A stretch of DNA of 58,761 nt from Algiphilus sp. (GCF_023145115.1 NZ_JAGLEJ010000038.1:1-58761), one strand, 5' to 3'. Shown: positions 45,656 through 54,267, counted from the stretch's first letter. Made by a program: numbers and translations. The notes: generated by a model not told the origin, from the letters alone.

Positions 45656-46480
45656 ATGAGGTCCGCCCTCCTGGGGCGCATCGCCGAGCGGCTGGTCACT
45701 CCCGAGGTCGAGTCGGCGCTCGCCCGGAGCGCCAAGCCCACGGGCAGCTTCGGATACGACCCGTGGGGCTACAACGAGCAGGCCGTCAAGCTCGCCTATC
45801 CGCTCGTGCAGGCGCTCTACGAGCGCTACTTCCGCGTGCGGACAACCGGGCTCGAACACGTGCCCGCGCACGGCCGGGTCCTGATCATCGCCAATCATTC
45901 CGGCCAGCTGCCGATGGACGGCGTGCTGCTGGGATACGCCCTGCAGTCGAATCCGGTGGCGCCGCGCGCCCCGCGCGCGATGATCGAGCGCTTCTTCCCC
46001 AGCGTGCCCTGGCTGGGCAACATGCTGACCCATCTCGGCGGCGTCATCGGCGACCCGGCGAACTGCGCGCGCATGCTCGAGCGCGAAGAGGCGATCATCG
46101 TCTTCCCGGAGGGCATCCGGGGCTCTGGAAAGCCCTACCGCAAGCGCTATCAGCTGCAGCGCTTCGGCAACGGCTTCATCCGGCTGGCACTGGCCCACGA
46201 CACCCCGGTGCTGCCCGTGGGCATCGTCGGCTGCGAGGAGACCATGCCGTCGGTCGCCAACATCAAGCCGCTGGCGCGATTGCTGTCGGTACCCTACGTT
46301 CCGCTGGCGCCGCCGGTGCCGCTGCCGGCGCGCGTGTTCATCAACATCGGAGAGCCCATGCGGTTCACCGGCGATGATGACGACGAGGCGGCCGTGGATG
46401 CCAAGGTGGACCGGGTGAAGGCGACCATCGACGCGCTGGTCGCGCGCGGGCTCGAACAACGCGGAGACCGACTGTTTTGA
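45656..46480 (+). CDS. PlsC-type acyltransferase, NHSG-variant subfamily
   Basis: A 274-aa lysophospholipid acyltransferase-like protein. The catalytic block reads N80-H81-S-G-Q-L-P-M-D88, i.e. H-x6-D instead of the usual H-x4-D. FPEGIRGSGKPY (motif III) and LPVGIVGCEET are conserved. There is no obvious membrane helix; it may bind the inner membrane peripherally. Its stop overlaps the SDR gene start by 4 bases, so the two are likely one functional unit in lipid metabolism. Confidence 0.83.
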   Translation: MRSALLGRIAERLVTPEVESALARSAKPTGSFGYDPWGYNEQAVKLAYPLVQALYERYFRVRTTGLEHVPAHGRVLIIANHSGQLPMDGVLLGYALQSNPVAPRAPRAMIERFFPSVPWLGNMLTHLGGVIGDPANCARMLEREEAIIVFPEGIRGSGKPYRKRYQLQRFGNGFIRLALAHDTPVLPVGIVGCEETMPSVANIKPLARLLSVPYVPLAPPVPLPARVFINIGEPMRFTGDDDDEAAVDAKVDRVKATIDALVARGLEQRGDRLF

Positions 46481-47442
46481 CATCGTCTGCACAGAGGGAC
46501 GACCGGCCCAGCGTGCTGGTGACCGGTGCCGGCGGTTCGCTGGCGCAACGCGTCATCAGCCGGCTGCAGGGCCGCTACCGGGTGATCGCGGCCGACTTCC
46601 GCTGCCGCGTGGAGACCGATGCCGGCATCCCGAGCTACATGGTGGACATGCAGAAGCGCGGTTTCGAGGACGTCTTCCGCAATCACCGCATCGATGCCGT
46701 CCTGCACATCGGCCGCATTTTCGCGCACGAGTCGACTCGGCTCCGGCGCTACAACGCCAACGTGCTGGGAACGCGCCGGCTCCTGGAGCTGTGCCGCAAG
46801 TACCAGGTGGGGCAGGTCCTCATCCACTCCACCTACTTCGTCTACGGCGCGAGTCCGTACAACCCTGCGCTGCTGCTGGAGGACGCGCCGCTGAAGGCGA
46901 GCGAGGTCACCCACGACCTGGTCGATGCGGTCGAGCTCGAAAGCCTGGCCCAGATCTGGCTCTGGAAGCATCCGGAGATGAATCTGACCATCCTGCGCCC
47001 GTGCAACATTCTCGGGCCGGGTGTGCGCAACAGCATGTCGCTGCTGCTGTCACGCCGCTTCGTGCCGGTCCTGCTGGGGTACTCCCCGATGATGCAGTTC
47101 CTGCACGTGGAGGACATGGCCGACGCCATCCAGGCCGCCTTCGAGCGCAACCGGCCCGGCGTCTACAACGTGGCGCCGGACGACTACGTGCCCTATCAGG
47201 ACGCGGTGCGTCATGCCGGTTCGCGCCCGCTGCCGGTGCCCTCCGTGCCGCCGGTGGTGCCGCGCATGCTCAGCCGTTCGCTCAACTGGAATGCCTTCTT
47301 TCCTCCGTACCTGATCAACTACTTCAAGTATCCGGTGGTGATCGACGGCTCGCTGTTCAGTCGCGAGTTCGGGTGGCAGCCGCAGCATAATCTTCACGAG
47401 GTCCTGGCGTACTATCGAACGCGCAAGCTGCGCGGGAATTGA
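46477..47442 (+). CDS. Extended SDR (NAD-dependent epimerase-like) lacking a clear YxxxK
   Basis: A 321-aa Rossmann protein: VLVTGAGGSLAQRVISRL is the nucleotide loop, followed by HIGRIFAHE, NVLGTRRLLELCR, STYFVYGA, RPCNILGPG and a substrate domain. Where the catalytic Tyr-x3-Lys should be (after STYFVYG), the sequence is HDLVDAVELESLAQ, so the canonical motif is missing. The start is TTG 46477, overlapping the acyltransferase stop. It may bind nucleotide without classical dehydrogenase activity, or use other residues. Confidence 0.8.
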   Translation: MTSSAQRDDRPSVLVTGAGGSLAQRVISRLQGRYRVIAADFRCRVETDAGIPSYMVDMQKRGFEDVFRNHRIDAVLHIGRIFAHESTRLRRYNANVLGTRRLLELCRKYQVGQVLIHSTYFVYGASPYNPALLLEDAPLKASEVTHDLVDAVELESLAQIWLWKHPEMNLTILRPCNILGPGVRNSMSLLLSRRFVPVLLGYSPMMQFLHVEDMADAIQAAFERNRPGVYNVAPDDYVPYQDAVRHAGSRPLPVPSVPPVVPRMLSRSLNWNAFFPPYLINYFKYPVVIDGSLFSREFGWQPQHNLHEVLAYYRTRKLRGN

Positions 47443-47473
47443 TGTCCGCTATCGGTGGCACACCGAGATGCAA

Positions 47474-47503
47474 TTGGCACCGCCGCGAGCGACTCGCTAG
47501 GCT
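47474..47503 (+). promoter_or_regulatory. Possible dps promoter
   Basis: TTGGCA (47474-47479), 18 bases, TAGGCT (47498-47503), ending 32 bases before the dps ATG. A small CGGTG-GCA-CACCG dyad precedes it at 47453. No convincing OxyR site was recognised. Confidence 0.4.
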
Positions 47504-47535
47504 CGTGTGGATCACTGCAAAAGGAGAGTGAAGCA

Positions 47536-48003
47536 ATGGATATCGACATCGGCATCAGCGAAGAGAAGCGCGCCGCCATCGCCAAGGGGCTGTGCCGACT
47601 GCTGGCGGACGAGTACACCCTCTACCTGAAGACCCACAACTTCCACTGGAACGTGACGGGCCCGATGTTCACGACGCTCCACCAGATGTTCGAGGAGCAC
47701 TACACCGAGGCCGCCACCGCGGTGGACGAGATCGCCGAGCGCATCCGTACCCTGGGTGAGCGCGCGCCGGGCAGCTACAAGGAGTTCGACGAGCTGTCGA
47801 CGGTTCGCGAGGAAACCACGCAGGTCGACGCGCAGGAGATGATCCGTCAGCTGGTCCGGGATCACGAGACGGTCACCAAGGTCGCGCGCGAGGTCTTCAA
47901 GCTGGCCGAGGAAGTGCACGACGAGCCGTCCGCGGATCTCCTCACGCAGCGCATGCAGCTGCACGAGAAGACTGCGTGGATGCTGCGCAGCCTGCTCGAC
48001 TAG
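47536..48003 (+). CDS. dps: Dps family DNA-protection/ferroxidase protein
   Basis: Forms a 12-mer shell that oxidises and stores iron and protects DNA in starvation or oxidative stress. It is 155 aa with ferroxidase-site residues at the expected places: H37 (HNFHWNVTG), H49, E53, D64 and E68 (VDEIAERIRTLG). It is short, without the Lys-rich DNA-binding N-terminal tail of E. coli Dps. AAGGAGAG precedes the ATG. Its last 28 bases overlap the ABC ATPase frame. Confidence 0.96.
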   Translation: MDIDIGISEEKRAAIAKGLCRLLADEYTLYLKTHNFHWNVTGPMFTTLHQMFEEHYTEAATAVDEIAERIRTLGERAPGSYKEFDELSTVREETTQVDAQEMIRQLVRDHETVTKVAREVFKLAEEVHDEPSADLLTQRMQLHEKTAWMLRSLLD

Positions 48004-49001
48004 GGCCCGCCGGTCCGCCCGTCCTGACGGCGCGCAAGCTGCGCGTCGTCTACGGCGATCGCCGCGAGCTCCGCCGCGGGGCGGGGCTCGTTGCGGTCGA
48101 CGATGTCAGCTTCGACATTGCACCCGGCGAGAGCGTGGCCGTGGTTGGCGAGTCCGGCTGCGGCAAGAGCTCGCTGGCGCGCACGCTGGCCGGTCTGCAG
48201 GCGCCCCGGGTCGGTTCGCTGCTGGTCGGCGGCGAGCAGGTCGGCAGCCCGCGCGCGTGGCGCCGCAAGCGCCGCGCCGTCCAGATGGTCTTCCAGGATC
48301 CCGCTTCCAGCCTGGACCCGCGCATGCGCGTCGAGCAGCTGCTGGACGAGCCGCTGCGTGCCCTGAGGCCGGACCTCGATCGCAGGCAGCGCCACACGCG
48401 CATTCACGCCATGCTGGAGCAGGTCGGGCTGCAGCCCGAACACGGCCAGCGCTACCCGCACAGCTTCTCCGGCGGCCAGGCGCAGCGCATCGCCATCGCG
48501 CGCGCCCTCGTCGTCGAGCCCGATCTCCTCATCTGCGACGAGCCGCTCTCGGCGCTGGATGTCTCCGTGCAGGCACAGATCATCAATCTGCTGCAGGACC
48601 TGCGCGAGCGCACCGGCATGGCCATGCTGGTCATCGCGCATGATCTCGCCGTCGTGCGCCAGCTCTGCGACCGCGTGCTGGTGATGTATCTTGGCAAGGT
48701 GGTCGAGCAGGGCGCCACCGCCGACGTCCTAGCCGCTCCGGCGCATCCCTACACGCGTGCGCTGCTGTCGTGCGTCCCGCGGCTCGATGCCCGCCGCGAC
48801 GAGCAGATCCTGCTCGAGGGCGAGCTGCCCGATCCGCGCGAGCGGCCGACCGGCTGCGTCTTCCGCACGCGCTGCCCGCTGGCCGACGGCATCTGCGCCG
48901 AACGCGCGCCCGACTGGCACCGCCAGGAGCACGGCGGGTATTCGGCCTGCCACTTCGCCGCCCGGCACGCCAGTCCGATGGTGACGCGCGCATTGCGCTG
49001 A
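47976..49001 (+). CDS. OppF/DppF-type peptide ABC transporter ATPase (orphan)
   Basis: A 341-aa ATPase with Walker A GESGCGKSS, Q-loop FQDPASSLDPRM, signature SFSGGQAQRIAIARAL, Walker B LLICDEPLSALDVS and the oligopeptide C-terminal domain (HPYTRALLS, CVFRTRCPLADGICAERAP with paired Cys). Such ATPases pair with OppD and membrane permeases, but none is in the window. ATG 47976 lies inside dps, 28 bases before its stop; no other ATG or GTG precedes the domain, so the overlap seems real or the start is a rare CTG. Confidence 0.88.
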   Translation: MDAAQPARLGPAGPPVLTARKLRVVYGDRRELRRGAGLVAVDDVSFDIAPGESVAVVGESGCGKSSLARTLAGLQAPRVGSLLVGGEQVGSPRAWRRKRRAVQMVFQDPASSLDPRMRVEQLLDEPLRALRPDLDRRQRHTRIHAMLEQVGLQPEHGQRYPHSFSGGQAQRIAIARALVVEPDLLICDEPLSALDVSVQAQIINLLQDLRERTGMAMLVIAHDLAVVRQLCDRVLVMYLGKVVEQGATADVLAAPAHPYTRALLSCVPRLDARRDEQILLEGELPDPRERPTGCVFRTRCPLADGICAERAPDWHRQEHGGYSACHFAARHASPMVTRALR

Positions 49002-49177
49002 GGCGAGCGCACCGGTCGATGCCGGGGGCGCGACGGCGCGCTGGCGTCGGCCCGTTGCAGGAACACGCCGCACCGACCCGGACGGGCCGAAGATGCAAGC
49101 GCCGGCGAGTAGCGGGTCCCGAATCCCGGATCCCGGATGCTCCGTGTTCCGCACCGCTCCCGGACGCCGGCGACGGT

Positions 49178-50782
49178 CTAGTAGATGTCGCGCCGGTAGC
49201 GCCCGTCCTCCATCAGGGCGTCGACGCGATCGCTGCCCAGGATCTCGCGCAGCGTCGCGTCCACGCCGGCAGCCATGCCGTCGCGGCTGCCGCATACCAG
49301 CAGCGCGGCGCCATTGTCGATCCACGCGCGCAGTGTGTCGGCCGCCGCCGAAAGGCGGTGCTGGACGTAGACGCGCTCGTCCTGATCGCGCGAGAAGGCG
49401 AGGTCGACGCGCGTCAGCGTGCCGTCCTGTTGCCAGCGCGCGATCTCGTCGCCGAAGTGGAGATCGTGGGCGCGCGTGCGTTCACCGAACAGCAGCCAGT
49501 TGGGCCGCTCGCCGGCCGCGGCGCGTGCACGCAGGTGGGCGCGCAGTCCTGCCAGGCCGGTACCGTTGCCGATCAGGATCAGCGGGGGCGCACCCGGTGG
49601 TGCTTGGAAGCCCGGGTTGGAGCGGATGTGCAGATGCATGCTGCTTCCCGGCGGCGCGTGCTCGCAGAGCCAGCCCGAGCCCAGTCCGCTGTCGCCGTTC
49701 TCGCCGGGCATGCGCCGGACCAGCAGCTCGACGGCGCCGTCGGCCGGGATCGAGGCGATCGAGTAGCTCCGGTGCGGGAGCGGCCGCAGCTGCCCGATCA
49801 GCGCATCCGGCGTCAGGTCTCGCAATGCGGGGAGCGCCGAGGGGGCGGGCAGGCGGCGGTGGCTCAGCCGGTCGCGCAGCGGTGCGCCACCGGCATCCAG
49901 GTCGCCGTCGCGTCCCAGCGCCGCCAGCGTGCGCGCGACGGCCGCCGGATCGTTGCGCGGCGTGATCTCGGCGATGTCGCCGGCCTGCCATGCGGGCAGC
50001 GGGCCTTCCGGCACCAGACGTACCCGGTAGATGGCACCGCCCGGGCTCCCGGCATTGCTGTGCCGGCGCGCGTCCAGTCGCCACGGCGCCTCGGGTCCGG
50101 GCGCCAGTGCGGCGGCGTGGCCACCGCGGTCGGCGATCAGCGCGCGCCAGCGCGCCAGGGCCGTTGGGTCGCCGTCGTCCACCTCGATGGCCGGTGCCAT
50201 CGGCCGGGCGCCGCAGGCGCGCAGCCATGCATCGAGGCGTCGTCCGAAGCCGCAGAAGTCGGTATAGCGCCGGTCGCCCAGCGAGAGCAGTGCGTACTCG
50301 AGATGGCCGAGGTCGGGCCGATGGTGCATGGCATCCGCGACGAAGTGGCGTGCCGGATCCGGCGCGTCGCCTTCGCCGGTGGTGCTGACCACGAACCAGG
50401 CGCGCTCGGCACCGCTCAGCGACGCCATGTCGAGGCGGCCGAGGGCGTGCGCGGGCGCAGCGTCGCCGTCGCCGGCGATCGCGGCGGCGGTGCGCTGCGC
50501 CAGCATCTCGGCGAGGCCGGTCTGACTCGCGTGCACCACCAGATCCGGCGATGCGCCCGCGGGCGGATGGTTGGCGCTGCGACCCGGGCGGAGGAGCGTT
50601 GCGCACAGTGCGGCGAAGGCCAGCAGCACGATGCTGGCCGCGCTCCATTCGTCCGCCCCCGGCCAGCGGTTCGGCGGCGGTGCGGTCTGGACGAAGGCAA
50701 GCGCGATGCCCGTCAGGCCGAGCGCGGCGAGCAGCGCGGGCTGAACGAGCGCGGCCGGGCGCAACCGGGTACGGGAGGTCAT
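49178..50782 (-). CDS. Membrane-anchored flavodoxin/ferredoxin-reductase-like flavoprotein
   Basis: A 534-aa protein related to sulfite reductase alpha and cytochrome P450 reductase. Two N-terminal helices (about 9-30 and 45-64) anchor a flavodoxin-like FMN domain (VVHASQTGLAEMLAQRTA, STTGEGDAPDPARHF), then an FAD domain (RSYSIASIP) and a NAD(P)H domain (LILIGNGTGLAGLRAHL, VCGSRDGMAAGVD). Likely passes electrons from NADPH into the membrane or periplasm. Last gene of the PepSY-DUF2271-DUF4198 operon; the gap to DUF4198 is 6 bases. Confidence 0.88.
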   Translation of the reverse strand: MTSRTRLRPAALVQPALLAALGLTGIALAFVQTAPPPNRWPGADEWSAASIVLLAFAALCATLLRPGRSANHPPAGASPDLVVHASQTGLAEMLAQRTAAAIAGDGDAAPAHALGRLDMASLSGAERAWFVVSTTGEGDAPDPARHFVADAMHHRPDLGHLEYALLSLGDRRYTDFCGFGRRLDAWLRACGARPMAPAIEVDDGDPTALARWRALIADRGGHAAALAPGPEAPWRLDARRHSNAGSPGGAIYRVRLVPEGPLPAWQAGDIAEITPRNDPAAVARTLAALGRDGDLDAGGAPLRDRLSHRRLPAPSALPALRDLTPDALIGQLRPLPHRSYSIASIPADGAVELLVRRMPGENGDSGLGSGWLCEHAPPGSSMHLHIRSNPGFQAPPGAPPLILIGNGTGLAGLRAHLRARAAAGERPNWLLFGERTRAHDLHFGDEIARWQQDGTLTRVDLAFSRDQDERVYVQHRLSAAADTLRAWIDNGAALLVCGSRDGMAAGVDATLREILGSDRVDALMEDGRYRRDIY

Positions 50783-50788
50783 GGCGCC

Positions 50789-51610
50789 CTACTGCGGCAG
50801 CACCTCGAAGGTTGCGCTGTAGCTGCCGGTACGCAGGCTCGCGGGCGCTTCGGCGTTCTCGTCGCGGTACTCGGCGCCGAGCCAGTAGCGACCGGCCCGC
50901 GGCCACGTGATCGTGAAGGTGCCGTCGGCGTCGCTGGTCGTCACGATGGCGTCCTGCGCGTTGCGGTAGCGCATGCCCCCGGGGACGACCTCGATCCCGG
51001 CGCCGGCGGCCGGCTCGCCATCGATGAGCAGGCGGAAGGTCGCGGTCTCGCCGGTGAAGAGATCGTTGGGGTGCGTCTCGGGCACCAGCTCGAGCCCCTC
51101 GTTGGTCGGCGTGAGCACTTCGTCGCTGGGCAGGCCGGCGGTGACGAAGGTCACGATGCGGCGCGAGAACCGCCGGATCTCGAGGCTGTCGGCATCGTCG
51201 GGGACGTTCCGTTCGAAGCCTTCCGGCGTGTAGGTGCCACCGCGCGGGGGCCAGAAGCGACGTTCGCCGTCCTCCTCCCAGCGCGCGCTCAGGCCCTGCG
51301 CCACGACGCCGACGCGGTAGGTGCCTTCCCGTGCCAGGTGCAGGTCGAAGGTGCTGCGGTACTTGCCGGTGGCGGCATTCTGCAGCGCCACCGGCCTGCC
51401 GTCGGGGCCGGCAGCGCGGATCGCGTCGGTGGGCAGCGCGTGGTAGTCGGTATGGAAGATGTCGTTCGATACCGCGGCGTCGAAGGTCACCCAGGCGTCC
51501 TCGGCCGACAGCACGGTCGCTTCGGGGAGGATCCACAGGCGATGGGCCGCGGCCGGGAACGACAGGATCAGCGCGAGAATCGCGGCGAGCGGCGGGACGA
51601 AGCGTGGCAT
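50789..51610 (-). CDS. DUF4198 domain periplasmic protein (second copy)
   Basis: A 273-aa exported protein. The signal peptide ends near residue 22 (LSFPAAA), leaving a mature N-terminus HRLWILPEATVLS, the family start. The body includes LVPETHPNDLFTGETATFRLLIDGEPAAGAGIEVVPGGMRYR and an Ig-like end DGTFTITWPRAGRYWLGAEY. It probably binds metal in the periplasm, as the family does, but substrate is untested. Only moderately similar to the copy at 16228. Confidence 0.87.
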   Translation of the reverse strand: MPRFVPPLAAILALILSFPAAAHRLWILPEATVLSAEDAWVTFDAAVSNDIFHTDYHALPTDAIRAAGPDGRPVALQNAATGKYRSTFDLHLAREGTYRVGVVAQGLSARWEEDGERRFWPPRGGTYTPEGFERNVPDDADSLEIRRFSRRIVTFVTAGLPSDEVLTPTNEGLELVPETHPNDLFTGETATFRLLIDGEPAAGAGIEVVPGGMRYRNAQDAIVTTSDADGTFTITWPRAGRYWLGAEYRDENAEAPASLRTGSYSATFEVLPQ

Positions 51611-51635
51611 GGCGGATTCCTCGAGCGTCGTGGGG

Positions 51636-52148
51636 TCAGGGGGCGAGACGGAGCGTGACGGTGCCGAGCTCGCGATCGCCCGCGACCCCGGCCTCGACCG
51701 GTTCCGCGGGAGGCCAGGTGAAGGGCACGCGCAGCAGCTCGCGACCGCCGACCTCGCGCGCGGCCTCGACCACCAGCCGGTAGTCGCCGGCGGGCAGCTC
51801 GCCGAGTGGCGCTTCGCCGGTGGCGAAGCGCAGCGTGTGTTTGCCCGGCGGACGGGTGGCGGCGCTCACGGCGTCGACCGGCATGTCCAGTCCGCGCCCG
51901 CTGCGGCGCCACCACTGGCGCATGTCCTTGAGCCACTTCTCGCCCTCGTCGTCCGCCATGCGCAGGTCGTACCAGACCGCGAGGTCGGCAGCGACGTCGT
52001 GTCCGGGGGTCTCGACCCAGACGGCCACGTAGGGCCGGTGGTATTCGGCTACCGACAGGCGCGGGATGGTGATGTCGACGGCCAGCTCGGCGGCGGCCAG
52101 CGGCGCGGCGTGCAGGAACCCGAGAGCGAGAACGAAGGCGGTACGCAT
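51636..52148 (-). CDS. DUF2271 periplasmic protein
   Basis: A 170-aa exported protein. A short signal peptide (LALGFLHAAPLAAA) is followed by the DUF2271 pattern: DITIPRLSVAEYHRPYVAVWVE, DLAVWYD, KWLKDMRQWWRRSGR, VDAVSAATRPPGKHTLRF and GDYRLVVEAAREVGGRELLRVPFTWP. The family is usually found with PepSY-TM and DUF4198 genes and is predicted to be part of iron-related redox systems. Confidence 0.87.
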   Translation of the reverse strand: MRTAFVLALGFLHAAPLAAAELAVDITIPRLSVAEYHRPYVAVWVETPGHDVAADLAVWYDLRMADDEGEKWLKDMRQWWRRSGRGLDMPVDAVSAATRPPGKHTLRFATGEAPLGELPAGDYRLVVEAAREVGGRELLRVPFTWPPAEPVEAGVAGDRELGTVTLRLAP

Positions 52149-52158
52149 GGTGAGAGGC

Positions 52159-52785
52159 TCAGTGGATGAACAGGATGGCGAGCACCATCGGCACGATCAG
52201 ACCCAGCCCGACCAGCGGCCAGGTGGCGGCGCGACGGCTGCCGTGGGCCTGCAGCAGCAGCAGGCCGGTGATGCAGAAGACGAGGCAGGCCACCGCGAAG
52301 GCGTCCAGGAACCAGCCCCAGACGGCGCCGGTGTTGCGGCCCTTGTGCAGATCGTTGAGATAGGACACCCAGCCGCGATCGGTACGCTCGTACTCGACCA
52401 CGCCGTCCGCGAGGTCCAGCGCCAGCCAGGCGTCACCGCCTGGGCGGGGGAGATCGAGGTAGATCTCGTCGTCGTACCAGTCGGCCCTGCGCCCGCCGAC
52501 GCGGATGTCCAGGGCCCCGCGGAGCCACTCGCGCAGTGCCGGGGGCAGCGGCGCGCGATCGGTGGGCGCGGCCTCCGCCAGCGACGCGCGCAGCGGCCCG
52601 GGCAGCTCGGCGGTCCGGTGGGTGATGCGGGGATCGGCGCCGATCTGTGCGGCATGGTTGAGGGTGATGCCCGTCGCCGCGAAGCCCAGCATGCCGATCA
52701 GGCAGATCGCCGAGCTGATCCAGTGCCAGCGGGTGACATGTCGAAGCCAGGCCGCGCGACGCTGCGGGGCGGCGTCACCGGTCAC
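52159..52785 (-). CDS. PepSY-associated transmembrane protein
   Basis: A 208-aa membrane protein with helices near residues 22-42 and at the C-terminal end (two helices, about 145-168 and 180-205). The core TRWHWISSAICLIGMLGFAATGITLNHA and WVSYLNDLHKGRNTGAVWGWFLDA match PepSY-TM proteins linked to ferric/siderophore reduction. The start is doubtful: GTG 52785 fits the domain, whereas TTG 52851 would leave no leader before the Fur-like box. First gene of the operon. Confidence 0.83.
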   Translation of the reverse strand: MTGDAAPQRRAAWLRHVTRWHWISSAICLIGMLGFAATGITLNHAAQIGADPRITHRTAELPGPLRASLAEAAPTDRAPLPPALREWLRGALDIRVGGRRADWYDDEIYLDLPRPGGDAWLALDLADGVVEYERTDRGWVSYLNDLHKGRNTGAVWGWFLDAFAVACLVFCITGLLLLQAHGSRRAATWPLVGLGLIVPMVLAILFIH

Positions 52786-52858
52786 GCCGGGGCTGCATTG
52801 ATGGAATCGGGGACACGGGCGACGGGGCGGCCGGAGCGGAATCGCCTGCAATTATGAA

Positions 52859-52873
52859 TGCGAATGATTCGCA
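52859..52873. promoter_or_regulatory. Fur-type 7-1-7 operator candidate
   Basis: TGCGAAT-G-ATTCGCA is a perfect inverted repeat with one central base, matching the 7-1-7 Fur consensus TGATAAT-N-ATTATCA at 10 of 14 arm positions. It lies in the 76-base region upstream of the minus-strand PepSY operon, consistent with iron repression of that operon. Confidence 0.6.
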
Positions 52874-52927
52874 GCACAATACCGACACCGGGCCGCCGCA
52901 TGGCGGCGTGCGAGATCCGGTCGACGA

Positions 52928-53788
52928 TCAGGCCTTGATCAGCGTGCCCACACCTTCGTCGGTGAACAGCTCCAGCAGCACCGCGTGCTCGACGCGGCCG
53001 TCGACGATGTGCACGGCGCGCACGCCGCTCTTCACCGCGTCGAGTGCGCAGGCGATCTTGGGCAGCATGCCGCCGTGGATGGTGCCGTCGGCGATCAGCG
53101 CGTCAACCTCGTGGGTGTCCAGGCCGGTCAGCAGGTTGCCGCCGGTATCGAGCACGCCGCGGATGTTCGACAGCAGCATGAGCTTCTCGGCCCTGAGCAC
53201 CGAGGCGATCTTGCCCGCCACGGTATCGGCGTTGATGTTGTAAGCCGCACCGTCTTCGCCCACGCCCACCGGCGCGATCACCGGGATGAAGCCACCGGCC
53301 TCCAGATGCGTGATCACCTCGGGATCGATGGCGGCGACCTCGCCGACCTGGCCGATGTCCTCCTCGGAGGGCAGCTTGCGCGCGCGGATCAGGCCACCGT
53401 CCTTGCCGGTGAGGCCGACCGCGCGGCCGCCCTGCTGGTTGATGGCCGCGACCAGCGCCTTGTTGACGTGGCCGCCGAGCATCATCTCGACCACCTCCAT
53501 GGTGGCGGCGTCGGTCACGCGCAGGCCGTTGACGAAGCGCGAGGCGATGCCCAGCTTCTCGAGATGCTGGCCGATCTGCGGGCCGCCGCCGTGCACCACA
53601 ACCGGGTGGATGCCGACCAGCTTCATCAGCGTGATGTCGCGCGCGAAGGAGGTCGCCTGCTGCGGGTTCTCCATGGCGTTGCCGCCGTACTTGACGACGA
53701 CCGTCCTGCCGGCGAAGCGGCGGATGTACGGCAGCGCCTCGGTGAGGACGTGCGCGACCTGCATGGCGGTATCGGCGTTGAGCGCCAT
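52928..53788 (-). CDS. argB: Acetylglutamate kinase
   Basis: Phosphorylates N-acetylglutamate in arginine biosynthesis. It is 286 aa, with VVVKYGGNAM at the N-terminus, VHGGGPQIG, GGHVNKALVAAI, GKDGGLI, NINADTVAGKIA and TIHGGMLPKI. GGGAGG precedes the ATG. Its start shares one base with the dut stop (TGATG). Last gene of coaBC-hicAB-dut-argB. Confidence 0.97.
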   Translation of the reverse strand: MALNADTAMQVAHVLTEALPYIRRFAGRTVVVKYGGNAMENPQQATSFARDITLMKLVGIHPVVVHGGGPQIGQHLEKLGIASRFVNGLRVTDAATMEVVEMMLGGHVNKALVAAINQQGGRAVGLTGKDGGLIRARKLPSEEDIGQVGEVAAIDPEVITHLEAGGFIPVIAPVGVGEDGAAYNINADTVAGKIASVLRAEKLMLLSNIRGVLDTGGNLLTGLDTHEVDALIADGTIHGGMLPKIACALDAVKSGVRAVHIVDGRVEHAVLLELFTDEGVGTLIKA

Positions 53789-54231
53789 CACTGCCTCCCG
53801 GACGAGCCGAAGCCGCCCTCGCCGCGCACGCTGTCGCCGAACGCCTCGACCTGCCGGAAGCGTGCCTGCACCACCGGTACCAGCACCAGCTGGGCGACGC
53901 GCTCGAAGGGCTCGACAGTGAATGCGGTCTTGCCGCGGTTCCACACCGAGATCATGAGCTCGCCCTGGTAGTCCGAGTCGATCAGCCCCACCAGATTGCC
54001 CAGCACGATGCCGTGCTTGTGGCCCAGCCCCGAGCGCGGAAGGATCACCGCCGCCATGCCCGGGTCCTGGATGTGGATCGACAGGCCGGTGCGCAGCAGC
54101 TCGGTGTCGCCCGGCTGCAGCGTCAGCGGCGCGTCGAGCAACGCGCGCAGATCGAGTCCGGCGGACCCGAAGGTGGCGTACTCGGGGATGCGGGCGCGCT
54201 CGTCGAGCACACGCAGCTCAATTTCGGTCAT
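53788..54231 (-). CDS. dut: dUTP diphosphatase
   Basis: Hydrolyses dUTP, preventing uracil entering DNA and supplying dUMP. It is 147 aa with the five trimeric dUTPase motifs in order: GSAGLDLRA, PRSGLGHKHGI, GLIDSDYQGE, ERVAQLVLVPV and the C-terminal EGGFGSSGR. Normally adjacent to coaBC; here hicAB intervenes. Confidence 0.97.
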   Translation of the reverse strand: MTEIELRVLDERARIPEYATFGSAGLDLRALLDAPLTLQPGDTELLRTGLSIHIQDPGMAAVILPRSGLGHKHGIVLGNLVGLIDSDYQGELMISVWNRGKTAFTVEPFERVAQLVLVPVVQARFRQVEAFGDSVRGEGGFGSSGRQ

Positions 54232-54267
54232 TCGGTTCGGCCTCGTGCGGTCGGAAGCAGCAAGCGG

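Noticed and set aside
48770..51658. 962-codon plus-strand frame opposite the flavoprotein and DUF4198 genes
   Set aside because: Starts inside the ABC ATPase and overlaps genuine minus-strand genes; Arg/Gln/Ala-rich shadow.
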